Below are positions 20,135 to 29,739 of a stretch of 64,000 bases of DNA, piece after piece. Position 1 is the first letter of the stretch. Each line of letters opens with the position of its first letter. This stretch comes from Symsagittifera roscoffensis (taxonomy: Eukaryota; Xenacoelomorpha; Acoela; Convolutidae), in assembly GCF_963678635.1 (NCBI RefSeq), contig NC_087070.1:12250539-12314538 (forward strand), read 5' to 3'. The notes beneath the pieces were generated by a model. The model was not told the DNA's origin, made no database searches, and saw nothing but the letters and a program-made list of their open reading frames with translations. Position numbers and translations under genes: made by a program.

Positions 20135-21939
20135 GCCGACAACTTGGATCCCTACACTGTTCAAATTCCCACCCAACCAACCTCACTACTCCCATTACAA
20201 TAATACCACTTTTTGCTTTCCCGCCACCCGATTTCCCAACCAGTAATGTAACATCAGGCATGAATTCCGATACTAATTCACACATCTCAGTTTTATACTC
20301 CACATCACAACTCAATAACCCGAATATTGAAACCCCCGATGAATTTGCCGACTCTGAACCATCTCCATCCAATAATTTTCCCACCAACCCCTCAATTTTT
20401 TCCCTACCCCCTTTTCAACCCATATTACCAAATAACCCTGACCCATCCAATTCTACACCCTCTTATGCTTCCCAAGTCACTCCAACCTATTCCTCACTTC
20501 ACTCAGACCAATCATCTCATTCTCCAGATACCCCCCGAATCTCCCCAGAACTAGATAACTTCATTACTCTACAACAACAACCCTATCACCTTGACATCCC
20601 AACGATAAACCAAATCTCATCCACAATAGATTCATCCAACCCTCCTACCCCTACAGCCTCTTCAATTTATACTGAATCATTAGCACCATCATCCACATCT
20701 ACTGAATCTTCACTCAGCACTAATAGAGCTTACCGCACTTTTAAAAGAAAGTTCCCCAACCATCCTTTCCCAGCGAAACCAGGAACAGCCCGTGAATATA
20801 TCAACCATCCAAAACACACTAACACAAAAGAATTTTTAGCTATCACCTTACCCTCATTTCCACAATACACCTTAAACACCCCTCACGACACTAACGAGAC
20901 ACGTAACTTTGTAGACGAACACGTTTTAATGCCTACCCTTCCTTGGACCTCATATTATCATTTTACTAATCCCCTTTGCTTACCTTTATCTAGCACTCAC
21001 ATCGATATAGAACGAAATAAGGACATGCTATATCGACTCACTACACCACTAACATCTAGACAATTTACTTACATTGGATATAAAAAATCACTAAAAACAC
21101 ACACTGCACCCCGAGCAAATGAATTTACACTAGAATATTACGATCATAACATCATCAGAACTAACCAAGATCAATTCTTAGACGACGATCGCTTCGCTAA
21201 CCCACAAATCACCGAGAAATTTTTCATTAAAACACCATATGTATTTACACAGAATATCTTCGATCGCAAGTTTGACCACATTATTTCAGAAGCACTAACA
21301 GACACACAAGCCTACGAAAGTTTTAAAGAACGCTTCCAAATATTTTCACTAACCTTTCATTTCCTTGCACCACATGAAAGAGATTTGCACTGCTCACACG
21401 ATATTATGTTGCGCACTAAACAAACACACACATATACTTATTATCGTTTTATCCAAAATCACTTCGACCTACACACTCCCTCCAGACAACCACACCATCG
21501 TTTTCAATTCATCAATTCCAAATACAACTCACCATTCTTTCTTAACTTCACATATTGTATTAAAGATACTAACCTTCATGGTATTCTTCGAAATTATGAT
21601 CCCATAACCCAAATGTATATTTTTTGTCCCATCACCAAGACCTTCAACGCAGAAGAATCCCGACCCTTCCTTATCCCACACGAGTTTGTACAACCTATAG
21701 AAATCCCCATTTTAGAATTCATCCATAACACTAAATTCAATCACAAATTATATAATCTAATCCAAAACACACCTTATGAATTTGCAGTTGGCACTGAAGA
21801 ACTAACCACCATTAAAGCACTTCAATTGCTTTGGCCACTACTTCAAACTAAAAATATCATCCGCATTTTAGCTAAATTACTAACAACTTCAGATCTCATC
21901 CACGACATCTTCCCCCACGGTTTCTTCCCCGACGACTAA
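20131..21939 (+). CDS. ORF6, unknown accessory protein (602 aa)
   Basis: An uninterrupted AUG frame starting inside the terminal ATGA of the env-like gene, which suggests termination-reinitiation. Residues 1 to about 205 are Ser/Thr/Pro/Asn-rich and probably disordered. From about residue 210 (AYRTFKRKFPNHPFPAKPGT) to the end the protein looks folded, with many aromatic and His residues. There is no signal peptide, membrane segment, zinc finger or known catalytic motif. The C-terminal part is recognisable in the deletion derivatives (46298-46567 and 51030-51242, minus strand), where the frame is conserved over about 85 residues with mainly conservative changes (for example RNYDPI..MYIFC). That supports a genuine, selected protein of the family. 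Function unknown. Confidence 0.8.
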   Translation: MSRQLGSLHCSNSHPTNLTTPITIIPLFAFPPPDFPTSNVTSGMNSDTNSHISVLYSTSQLNNPNIETPDEFADSEPSPSNNFPTNPSIFSLPPFQPILPNNPDPSNSTPSYASQVTPTYSSLHSDQSSHSPDTPRISPELDNFITLQQQPYHLDIPTINQISSTIDSSNPPTPTASSIYTESLAPSSTSTESSLSTNRAYRTFKRKFPNHPFPAKPGTAREYINHPKHTNTKEFLAITLPSFPQYTLNTPHDTNETRNFVDEHVLMPTLPWTSYYHFTNPLCLPLSSTHIDIERNKDMLYRLTTPLTSRQFTYIGYKKSLKTHTAPRANEFTLEYYDHNIIRTNQDQFLDDDRFANPQITEKFFIKTPYVFTQNIFDRKFDHIISEALTDTQAYESFKERFQIFSLTFHFLAPHERDLHCSHDIMLRTKQTHTYTYYRFIQNHFDLHTPSRQPHHRFQFINSKYNSPFFLNFTYCIKDTNLHGILRNYDPITQMYIFCPITKTFNAEESRPFLIPHEFVQPIEIPILEFIHNTKFNHKLYNLIQNTPYEFAVGTEELTTIKALQLLWPLLQTKNIIRILAKLLTTSDLIHDIFPHGFFPDD

Positions 21940-21942
21940 CAG

Positions 21943-22018
21943 GTAAGTATGAATTATACATATTACTAACTAATTAAAATATTAGAAACTCACCATTCTT
22001 TATCCATGTTTTCTTTAG
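21943..22018 (+). other. Predicted 76-bp intron immediately after the ORF6 stop
   Basis: CAG|GTAAGTAT (21940-21950) is a near-perfect donor that begins three bases after the TAA stop. TACTAAC (21964-21970) is a textbook branch point. A pyrimidine-rich run ends in TTTCTTTAG at 22018. All three signals in the right order within 80 bases is unlikely by chance. Being only 3 nt after the stop, the junction would not be expected to trigger nonsense-mediated decay. The corresponding donor is missing from the deleted relatives. Use in vivo is inference. Confidence 0.5.
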
Positions 22019-23517
22019 AATTTTAGCCTTCACCCAACGATCATCTGAAAAATTCACAAAAGAAAAAAAAAATTGAAAACTTCTTCAAACTGTTTAAAAC
22101 TCTATTAATTTTTTTTCATCAAATAATTAAATAAATATAATACCAATGCAGTAATTTAATTTATAAATTTTCCCCCACAAGCAGTAAATCTAAAAATAAT
22201 GAAAATTTGTAACTTAATTTTCCCCAACAACTAGCAGTAAAATTAAAAATTCTATGTAGTAAATTAATAAGAAGCAAATGCAGTACTAACCTTTTGATAT
22301 TTTCATTCACTCGCACAAGAATTCTATCCAAACTCGCACAGCTCGCCCACGAAGAATTGTTTAAATAATGAATTTCAGTTTCAAGCTTTCACAACTCAAC
22401 AACTCTAACACACGATAACAAGTTTCAAACTTTCCTTTAACCCGGTTGGAAAGGAATTATATACTAAACAAAACTAACCAATGCAGCTTACTAAACACCA
22501 CAACACATAGCATAACAGCATGACTAAGAAAAGGAAACCAACGGTACCCAAACCGGATTAACCCAGTTTAAAACTGGATAATTTATTCTTTTGAAGACTA
22601 TTATAAAGTCTAAGAAAGAAATAATAAAACACAAAAAAGTCGAAAGACAAACCCATACCACAAACAATTTGATTTTTGAAAAAAGGACACAACCAACAAA
22701 ACATAAGAAAAACCACAACAAACCCAACATAAAACGTTGTCACATAACAGGACTTCTCACAAAAACCGCATGCAATCATACTCCCACTCCTGGCCTAACC
22801 CACCAGGAAGGACGTCCTGAGCATGCTCTATAGCCGGCCTAACCCACCGCGCTACATCCACGCTTTGTGACCACACTCCTATTTTTAATAAGAGCTACTC
22901 AAGGGTGAGTAACTCTTCAAAATAACTGAACTAAAACAAAAAGCTTTTGTGAAAACAACTAACTAAAATCATAATTAAAAGATATTAAACTAATAAAAGT
23001 TTTATAAAATGTAAATTACATTATGCAATACATAGATCAGAATACAACACTAAGGACGAACATCCAAAGACAAAACGACCCCACTACACTCGAGAAAGAA
23101 TGGCCAACTACAATCGATATGCCGCTCACAATCACAACTCAAAGGATTTAGAGTACGACTTGACTTCGCAGAAAAGGACTTCATTGAACTAGACCAATGA
23201 CCACCTCGATGTTCAAGTATACGTACAGATCCGAGTAACCAGGCATCCCCTCCATGCACAATCTCCACGCCATTCCTAGACAAGATCAAAACACAAAGAA
23301 GTTCTCATTAATGAAACAGAAAAACCTGACATAGCCAACCATTCTGAAATCAGATTTGAGTTTGTTGCAAAGACCCAGTCGTTGTCATGAGATGACACAA
23401 CGATCGAACCTGGAACTTCTCTAACAAGAGAACCCAGAAGAAATATGATGTTCGCCAAATACCAACGTCCATCATCCATCCTTTGAATTGCAGAAAGACT
23501 ATTCTAAAAAACTCTGT
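22019..23517 (+). other. Retroelement 3' noncoding region
   Basis: About 1.5 kb without a credible gene. Parts are conserved in the minus-strand relatives, for example around 22590-22700 versus 45470-45640 and 50570-50670, and 22780-22870 versus 45340-45430. The frames on the minus strand here are probably fortuitous products of the G-poor + strand. Confidence 0.6.
22787..22868 (-). repeat. tRNA-like/A-box sequence inside the element, antisense
   Basis: On the minus strand, TAGCGCGGTGGG matches the tRNA A-box consensus except at one position. A degraded B-box-like GGTTAGGCC lies about 50 bases further on. The block is retained in both deletion derivatives (near 45352 and 50426 on their strand). 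It is therefore an old part of this element family, perhaps a captured SINE or an antisense polymerase III promoter. Confidence 0.4.
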
Positions 23518-23531
23518 AAAACCCGGATGGG
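23518..23531 (+). promoter_or_regulatory. Plus-strand primer position next to the 3' LTR
   Basis: AAAACCCGGATGGG abuts the 3' LTR. In the relatives the equivalent is AAACCCCAAATGGA or AAACCCCGGATGGA. The position and conservation fit the plus-strand primer, but the stretch is interrupted by CCC(C), so it is not a classic polypurine tract. Confidence 0.45.
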
Positions 23532-23941
23532 TGGAACCTGATCTAAACTACATTTTATGATTGGATAAATTAGATATTTTACCAATGTAAAGTATTTAAT
23601 ATTAACCAATCATGATCCATCTGACTAACAATCCACTTATTTGTAAGTGCTGAAATTACTTGTAATTTCAGCACCAGAGAGATTTAAATTTAACTTAGAA
23701 ATTAGTTGACTCTCCAAGAAGACTTCAGCAACCGCAATAAACCAGTATACCCTAGATCTATTGAGCCTAGCAGAGACTAGTTAAACAACCTGAGACTAGA
23801 TAGTATAAGAGTAAGATTAGGATCGGTATTAGACTAAGAAGTTGCACGAATCTATCCGGCCGAAAATAAGATAGCGTGACGAGCAGACGGTGTACCCTAT
23901 CCGAAATTACTCTATGAGTTATACCCATCGGTCATAACTCA
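23532..23941 (+). repeat. 3' LTR (410 bp)
   Basis: Same length, ends and sequence as the 5' LTR by eye, including the hairpin (23647-23674) and TATAAGAG. ATAA follows at 23942-23945. The last 41 bases of this LTR are included in a tandem duplication with downstream host DNA. Confidence 0.95.
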
Positions 23942-24810
23942 ATAACACCAAAATCAATACAGTAGGAAATCTTCTTTTAGTGCTGAAACAGTAGGAAAGC
24001 GAAAAAACCTACGATTGGGCATCGATTTATTTCTCTGCAAACTTTTAAAAAGTGTTGCTTAGTTTTAGAGCAAGCTTCCTTCTGTTGCTTACAAAAAGTT
24101 CTAGCAGCCCATTTAGCCGGTTGTATTTTCCATCTTTTTTTTTCAAGATTAGATGAGAAAAAATTTTGACCTGCCCCTCAAATTGATCTAGGAAAAAATC
24201 ATTGTTTAGCCTTGCCCTAAAAAAAGCTGCCTTCCTTTGCTCTAAAAAATAAGAGCTGATCGGAGAATCCTACGATATGATCGTTAAAGAAATTCAGAAA
24301 TTCAGTAATTGTTTAAAACCCAGTAAAATTGACCAGCTGTCTCTTTTTTTCGGCTCCGAAATTACTCTATGAGTTATACCCATCGGTCATAACTCAATAA
24401 CACCAAAATCAATACAGTAGGAAATCTTCTTTTAGTGCTGAAACAGTAGGAAAGCGAAAAAACCTACGATTGGGCATCGATTTATTTCTCTGCAAACTTT
24501 TAAAAAGTGTTGCTTAGTTTTAGAGCAAGCTTCCTTCTGTTGCTTACAAAAAGTTCTAGCAGCCCATTTAGCCGGTTGTATTTTCCATCTTTTTTTTTCA
24601 AGATTAGATGAGAAAAAATTTTGACCTGCCCCTCAAATTGATCTAGGAAAAAATCATTGTTTAGCCTTGCCCTAAAAAAAGCTGCCTTCCTTTGCTCTAA
24701 AAAATAAGAGCTGATCGGAGAATCCTACGATATGATCGTTAAAGAAATTCAGAAATTCAGTAATTGTTTAAAACCCAGTAAAATTGACCAGCTGTCTCTT
24801 TTTTCGGCTC
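23901..24810. repeat. 455-bp tandem duplication across the LTR-host junction
   Basis: 23901-24355 and 24356-24810 are almost identical. Each begins 'ccgaaattactctatgag' (the last 41 bases of the LTR), continues into host DNA ('ataacaccaaaatcaatac...') and ends 'ctgtctctttttttcggctc'. One T-run differs in length. The LTR end therefore occurs twice. It arose after insertion, either as a real duplication or as an assembly artefact at a heterozygous insertion. Confidence 0.9.
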
Positions 24811-25789
24811 TAATCATAAAAATAGCTGGCTGCCAAATGCCAAACTGTGAAGCTCTATGCCACCTCCCTTTGGGGATGCGGCAAAAGTTGGGCTGGCTAA
24901 GACAAATATTACTGTCGAAGAACGGCATTTTGGCTCTTAATCATATGTCAGCGGAGCTCAGCCTGATAAGTGAAAAGTATTAGGTTTACTGTTTTGTCAG
25001 AGCTCTATCTAGTTTGCTTAACCTGTGTGAAGGTTTTTCGAGTTTTTTGTTCAAGTTTTAGAACTCAAAAATTAAATCCTACTCAAAATTTTTGACAGCT
25101 TTGTTTTGATAAGATATTTTGCAGGCCTCGGAAAAGGCACTAGCTTAACAAGAGCAACTAGCAGCTAAATCACTACGGAATCCTCCTGATGATAGGATAT
25201 CATATGTTTAAGTAGAAGCATGGATATAAAGAACGGTTTTTACAGTTTGACTTAATATAAGTTTTTAACTGGCTCAAAAGATTTAGTAAATAACGCCATT
25301 TTTAGTCAAAGGAATTTCAAATAACTGAAGTTCTATTGAATTTCATTCAAATGTTGCTCATTTTCTGGTGGAATCATTTTTTAAATCGGAATGATCAACA
25401 GGGTCGTTTTTGTTCGCAATAAACGCACAATAATTTTACGAACACTTTGTTGAACACAGGTTCTTGTTCAAGTACGAACATCTTGGTTGTCATTATATTC
25501 TCGTATTGAATCATAATCTTGTTGGGAATTACTTTCTCTAGTGAATTACAGCTTTAACTTCTCTGCTTGTACAAGCTGAGATAGGGTTTTACGGAGCAGA
25601 CACTCCAGGGTGTTCTTTTTGTCTTTGCTCAGGATTGAAGATAGATCCTGCGGCTCCGACTCTTCCAGCTGTTGAACTGTGGGGTAGTAGTTTGAGTCGT
25701 TAGAGGGAAGACAATGTCTTCGGGGCGACGAAGACTTGTTAATCAATGCATGAAAACAAGTTAGATCTCTTTTAACCACTGGGAGTCAA
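24811..25789. other. Intergenic DNA, no gene seen
   Basis: AT-rich host sequence with only short frames (for example 24732-24983 on + and 25546-25779 on -). None shows a motif, a splice context or repetition elsewhere in the window. Confidence 0.4.
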
Positions 25790-27045
25790 CCCGAAGCTGC
25801 CAGAAAACTTGACAGATCTAGTGACGGAAAAGCCGAGGAGATCAAATAAAGTTTCTTGAATTTCGTATTCCTCAAGTCTGGAAAAATGTGTTTCGTATGC
25901 AGCAATGTTTTATGTTCTGAATCGTTGCTCACTTGGTTGCAAGATATATGTTCATACAACCGGATCTCTAAATTCCCTTCGTAAGCAAGGGCTACCTAGT
26001 TCTTATCCGGTTCATCGATACATTTCACATGCAACTATTTGATATGTTATCTTAATAATTAGGTTAAGCAACTTACTCTTGTAGAGGATTGCATATCCTG
26101 CGCATGCGACGTTTACAGCGGAGTTCCACAGGGATTCAAATTAGGTCCTCAACTCTTCCCGTGTTATATTAACGACCTGTCAAGATTTTTTAAATGTAGA
26201 CTGCTCTTCCTTGCTCTTTCTGTTTGCTGATGACAGCAAATAGTTGCTTCGGATTGACAGCTTCATGAATGCTTCACTGTCTTAGAATCATGAGCTTGAA
26301 TTAACTAAATGGTTGACCAACCCTCCTAAAGCAACATTGTGAATTTCTACGGCGTGCCACCAAATTATAAGCTCTTAGGTGAACCCATAGGAGTAATCAC
26401 ATCTCATGGCGATCTTGAACTCATTGTCTGTGCCTTCTCGTCCTGGACGGAGCTTAATAAATCGCGAATTTCTATAGTCGACTAAAGTTTTTACAGGAGT
26501 AATAGAAACGTATCCTCATTGCTCCATTAACTGCTAAACTCAACTTTTACGAGAGCTTCATCTTGGCTCTTGTTACGCGTCTCCGTGCTGGTTCGCTTCA
26601 GAAGAGAAATTAGGCTCATCGAACGTTTGCAGAGCAAAATCACCGTGTGGACTTAATCACTAAATAAGTCAGAATCACTAACTTTGACAAAAAGAAGAAA
26701 CGGACAATATGATCTTTATTTTGATGACTTTGTAAAGTTGTCAAACGCACCGAGCAGAGAAAACAGGATGATATCGCGATATCCTAAGACAGAGCTCTCT
26801 CATCAATAATTTTTCATAAGAACATCTCGTGATTTGCGATTTCTTCCGTCTATAGATATCACGCAACCGATTGGTCTCAAGCCCAGACTGCTGGACACCC
26901 TGTGGGGGTTCTTCAGCTCAAACTATATAGAACTCAACATATGCACTTGGCATGGGTGATGCAGATGCAGTTTGTGTCTTACTTGACGGCCTTTTTGGGA
27001 TTGAACTCCCTTCAACTTTTGTTGTAAAGTTATATTATTATTAAG
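25790..27045 (+). pseudogene. Degenerate non-LTR (LINE) reverse transcriptase relic
   Basis: From 26116 a frame reads SGVPQGFKLGP followed by YINDL, the palm block of LINE-type reverse transcriptases (usual form SGVPQGS.LGPLLF..YINDL). After a shift of frame near 26215 comes LFADDSK, the catalytic FADD box. Further on (about 26600) a stretch reads RLIERLQSK-like. Many stops and shifts interrupt it, so it is dead. The 5' limit is uncertain; after about 27045 the sequence becomes ordinary AT-rich DNA. The clade (CR1, Jockey and the like) is not assigned. Confidence 0.75.
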
Positions 27046-28345
27046 TAGGGCATGTTTGTCTGGTTTCAATAAATTTTCTGCTGTTGGATGTTTACCGAAG
27101 TTTATTTTTTCATTTTGGGTTAAAACGGCGTTAAGTTATCAAAATGGTCTGCCTGGTAACATATGTTTTTGCATCTAGCTTTGCTTTTGTTATTTTATGC
27201 AAGTTTGAAAAGAGCATGAAATTCTAAAAATAGCGATTGCGAATACAAGATCGCTTCATATGTTCGTCTCAAATAATTGTTTACGGGCTCAAGGAAATTT
27301 TTAAAGCTCAAACTTCTACGCGTAATTTTTCTTATATTTTGTTTGATTTCATACCATGTTTTTTAAATAATGCGTTCATTTTCGATTAAAATAAATGCTG
27401 TGACCGTACGTTAACAATAGAGAATATACGGTCAAATGGCTCAATCGCAGCTAGTACTGAAACTGAATCAAATTCGAATACTGTAATTCTGTGACAATCA
27501 AATAGCACCTACACGCATTTGTCCACGTTTTACGCCACTTAAACTACAATGAGAATGTGAAGTTATTACATTTTCAATTTCGTTTGAAAGAAATTCTTAT
27601 GTCATTGGAAAATTTTAGTTCATTATTTTCTTATCTTAGGCTTCATTGTGTTTGAATGCAACGAAAGCAAAATTGTGCGTCTTTTCCAAGGTAAGAGTTT
27701 TTCGTTGCTTATAGTTGACTGAAAATAATTTAAGGGCTCGCTTTTATAAAATTTGAACTGAACTGAGAAATCCAATATTTTTTTTGGTTGGGCCAAAATG
27801 TTTACCTAGAAATTTAGACAGGTCCAGAGTGAGTCATCTATGTAGTGTTGAGATTGAAATTACTGCGAGTGTATAGAAAACATATTGTGAAGGGTTGGCT
27901 GAACCAAATACTATGGTATAACTAAACATCGAATCAGAATAGCACCTACTTGGTCCAACTTCGGTGATTGATTTTTTGGAAGTATCATTTTAATTGACCA
28001 ACATATTAGTAAGGTGGTTTCCATTTGAGCAGCTTAGAGTTTTTTGACCGCACTCTTTTTTGCTGTAATCATTCACAAAATTTCTCAATTTTGCAGACAA
28101 CCTATCGCTTTGTCAAATCGAAGTTGAACTCAAAATTAAGCCTGATAAAAAAATTCATAGTTGCTTGATTTTTTCAAATTTCACTTGTCTATTTTGCAGC
28201 GATAGCTGTGGTCGTATTCTGTGCTGTTTGGAAACAGACCGGCTACTCTAGTTATTCTTAAGTCCTTCTTTTTGTACCGACTTTCGAAGAACGTGAGGAA
28301 TGTAAAATGCTTGGTGGTTTCGTTTTTTCCAGAGCAATTTACAAA
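27046..28345. other. Intergenic DNA, no gene seen
   Basis: AT-rich, with stops in all frames at short intervals. No conserved motif, splice pair or repeat boundary could be recognised. Confidence 0.4.
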
Positions 28346-28357
28346 AGAACATTCGCT

Positions 28358-28436
28358 GAGTGGCGGATCGAACCCTGGATCTTCCTATTCCCGACGGGGT
28401 CATACGCAACAATATGTTAACTTGTCTAAGGAGTCT
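28358..28436 (-). repeat. tRNA-like relic, minus strand
   Basis: The minus strand contains GGGTTCGATCC (complement of 28366-28376), a near-perfect B-box. About 50 bases 5' of it is a weak A-box-like TTAGACAAGTTAAC. It resembles the relics at 3.7-4.3 kb and may be a SINE head. Confidence 0.35.
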
Positions 28437-29739
28437 AATTAAGAGTGTGAATAAACCAGCCGAAGAATAAACCAACCGAAAATGCGCAGAGTATATAAAC
28501 CAGCCGAAAAGTTAAGTCATATGAAACCAAAGTATATAAACCAGTCGAAAAGTTACGTCATATGAATCAAATTTGCATAACTTCCGTAACTGTTATATAA
28601 TTGTTACATAACTATAATATAACAATTAAGCATTTTCGGCTTGCTTATATAGTAGCTGGTTTATACTTCGTCTGGTGTTCATACCACCCTTATTAAACTG
28701 CTCGTTATGTACTTTCTAGCGATTGATTTATTCAGACGCTTAACGAATTTTTCAGACTCATACGGATAAAACGAATAACACCTGAATGTCTTCACCTGCG
28801 AGAGCCAGTGACTTGTTATCGGGAATGAGACTTTTTTCCCCCGTGAATAACTTTTCGTATATTTTTCGCCGACATGCTCAAAGGCTGACGTGCTCATTTT
28901 CTTGAAAGTTCAGATAAAACTATTTTTAGTTCATGTGGAGTAGTAAATAATTTTTCAAATATAATTAATGAAAAACGTTGATTCGGATTTGAGGTCTGTC
29001 CTAATATCTGTCGGCTGATTTTTTTTTTCAAATTTAATTTATTTTATCTGGTAAGCTTTTCCAGGGGTTCTTTTTCAAAGCTGGGGTTTTAAACTTTTGT
29101 TTTAAGCAGACTTTACCACTATTAAAAGTTGCTCTGTAGTTTGTAGATTTACCAACTCTGATTTTGAATATTTTCTTTGATTTTTTTTTCAATTTAACGG
29201 GTTCGGCGTGTATTATATCGGCTTAGTCAATTCATATTGTGCAGTTTCAAGGGCGAATTGTCTTTAATGCTTCTGCCTGTTTCAGGTGGATGGTTCGTAA
29301 AAACTTATGTAGCTTGATTTTTTGAATGTCTACAGTTTCGTTTTCAGCTTAACTAGGTTCGACCCACGTTTTTTTGCCTTAGTTGCCACTTGGTCATTGA
29401 TTCCCTGTGCTATTTAGGGCTATAACAACGTCGATGACAAAGGTATCAATTATTTTAAAGAGTTTTCTCGACTTTTGTCAAGTTATTTTTTCAGCTTAGT
29501 TTTTTTGCGATTAAGCAAGCATTATCAAACCGGAATATAGACTTTTTTCGGGCTAACTACTTGTTTAACAGAATCATTTGTATTTTGGTTAATAATGAAT
29601 TCAAATTTTGTGCGCTCCCGGCCAACTTAGCCTGGAGCTAACGAATATACCTTGGGTCGGAAAATTCGTGGGTGCCAGGTTTTTTTAAGCTGGAGATATT
29701 CTGTTTCAAAAAAAGTTGTCGGTGCATTATTTGTCTTTT
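28437..29739. repeat. Dispersed repeat DNA
   Basis: 28770-28870 ('gcgagagcc.gtg.cttgttatcggga..gagacttttttccc') recurs at 47442-47500 and 52120-52180. Just upstream, 'aaccagccgaaaa' and related strings repeat four times (28450-28560) in a short tandem arrangement. No gene is supported. Confidence 0.5.

Larger units (their letters stand above)
5016..23941 (+). mobile_element. Complete 18.9-kb Ty3/gypsy-type LTR retroelement with env-like and accessory ORFs
   Basis: Two 410-bp LTRs (5016-5425 and 23532-23941), both TGGAACC...AACTCA and identical by eye, bracket a primer-binding-site-like stretch, gag-like ORFs, a pol with protease-RT-RNase H-integrase order, an env-like gene and two ORFs of unknown family. 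The pol order and the GPY module after the integrase place it in Metaviridae (Ty3/gypsy). At 18.9 kb it is much longer than the usual 5-9 kb of this group. The + strand is strikingly G-poor and A-rich (C-rich in ORF6), unlike the flanking host DNA. Identical LTRs and an exact target duplication indicate a recent insertion. Internally deleted relatives lie on the minus strand at 44299-47299 and 49428-51977. Confidence 0.95.

Noticed and set aside
24732-24983. 83-aa frame after the 3' LTR
   Set aside because: Its start lies inside the duplicated 455-bp unit, where the first copy does not keep the frame. No motif and no splice context.
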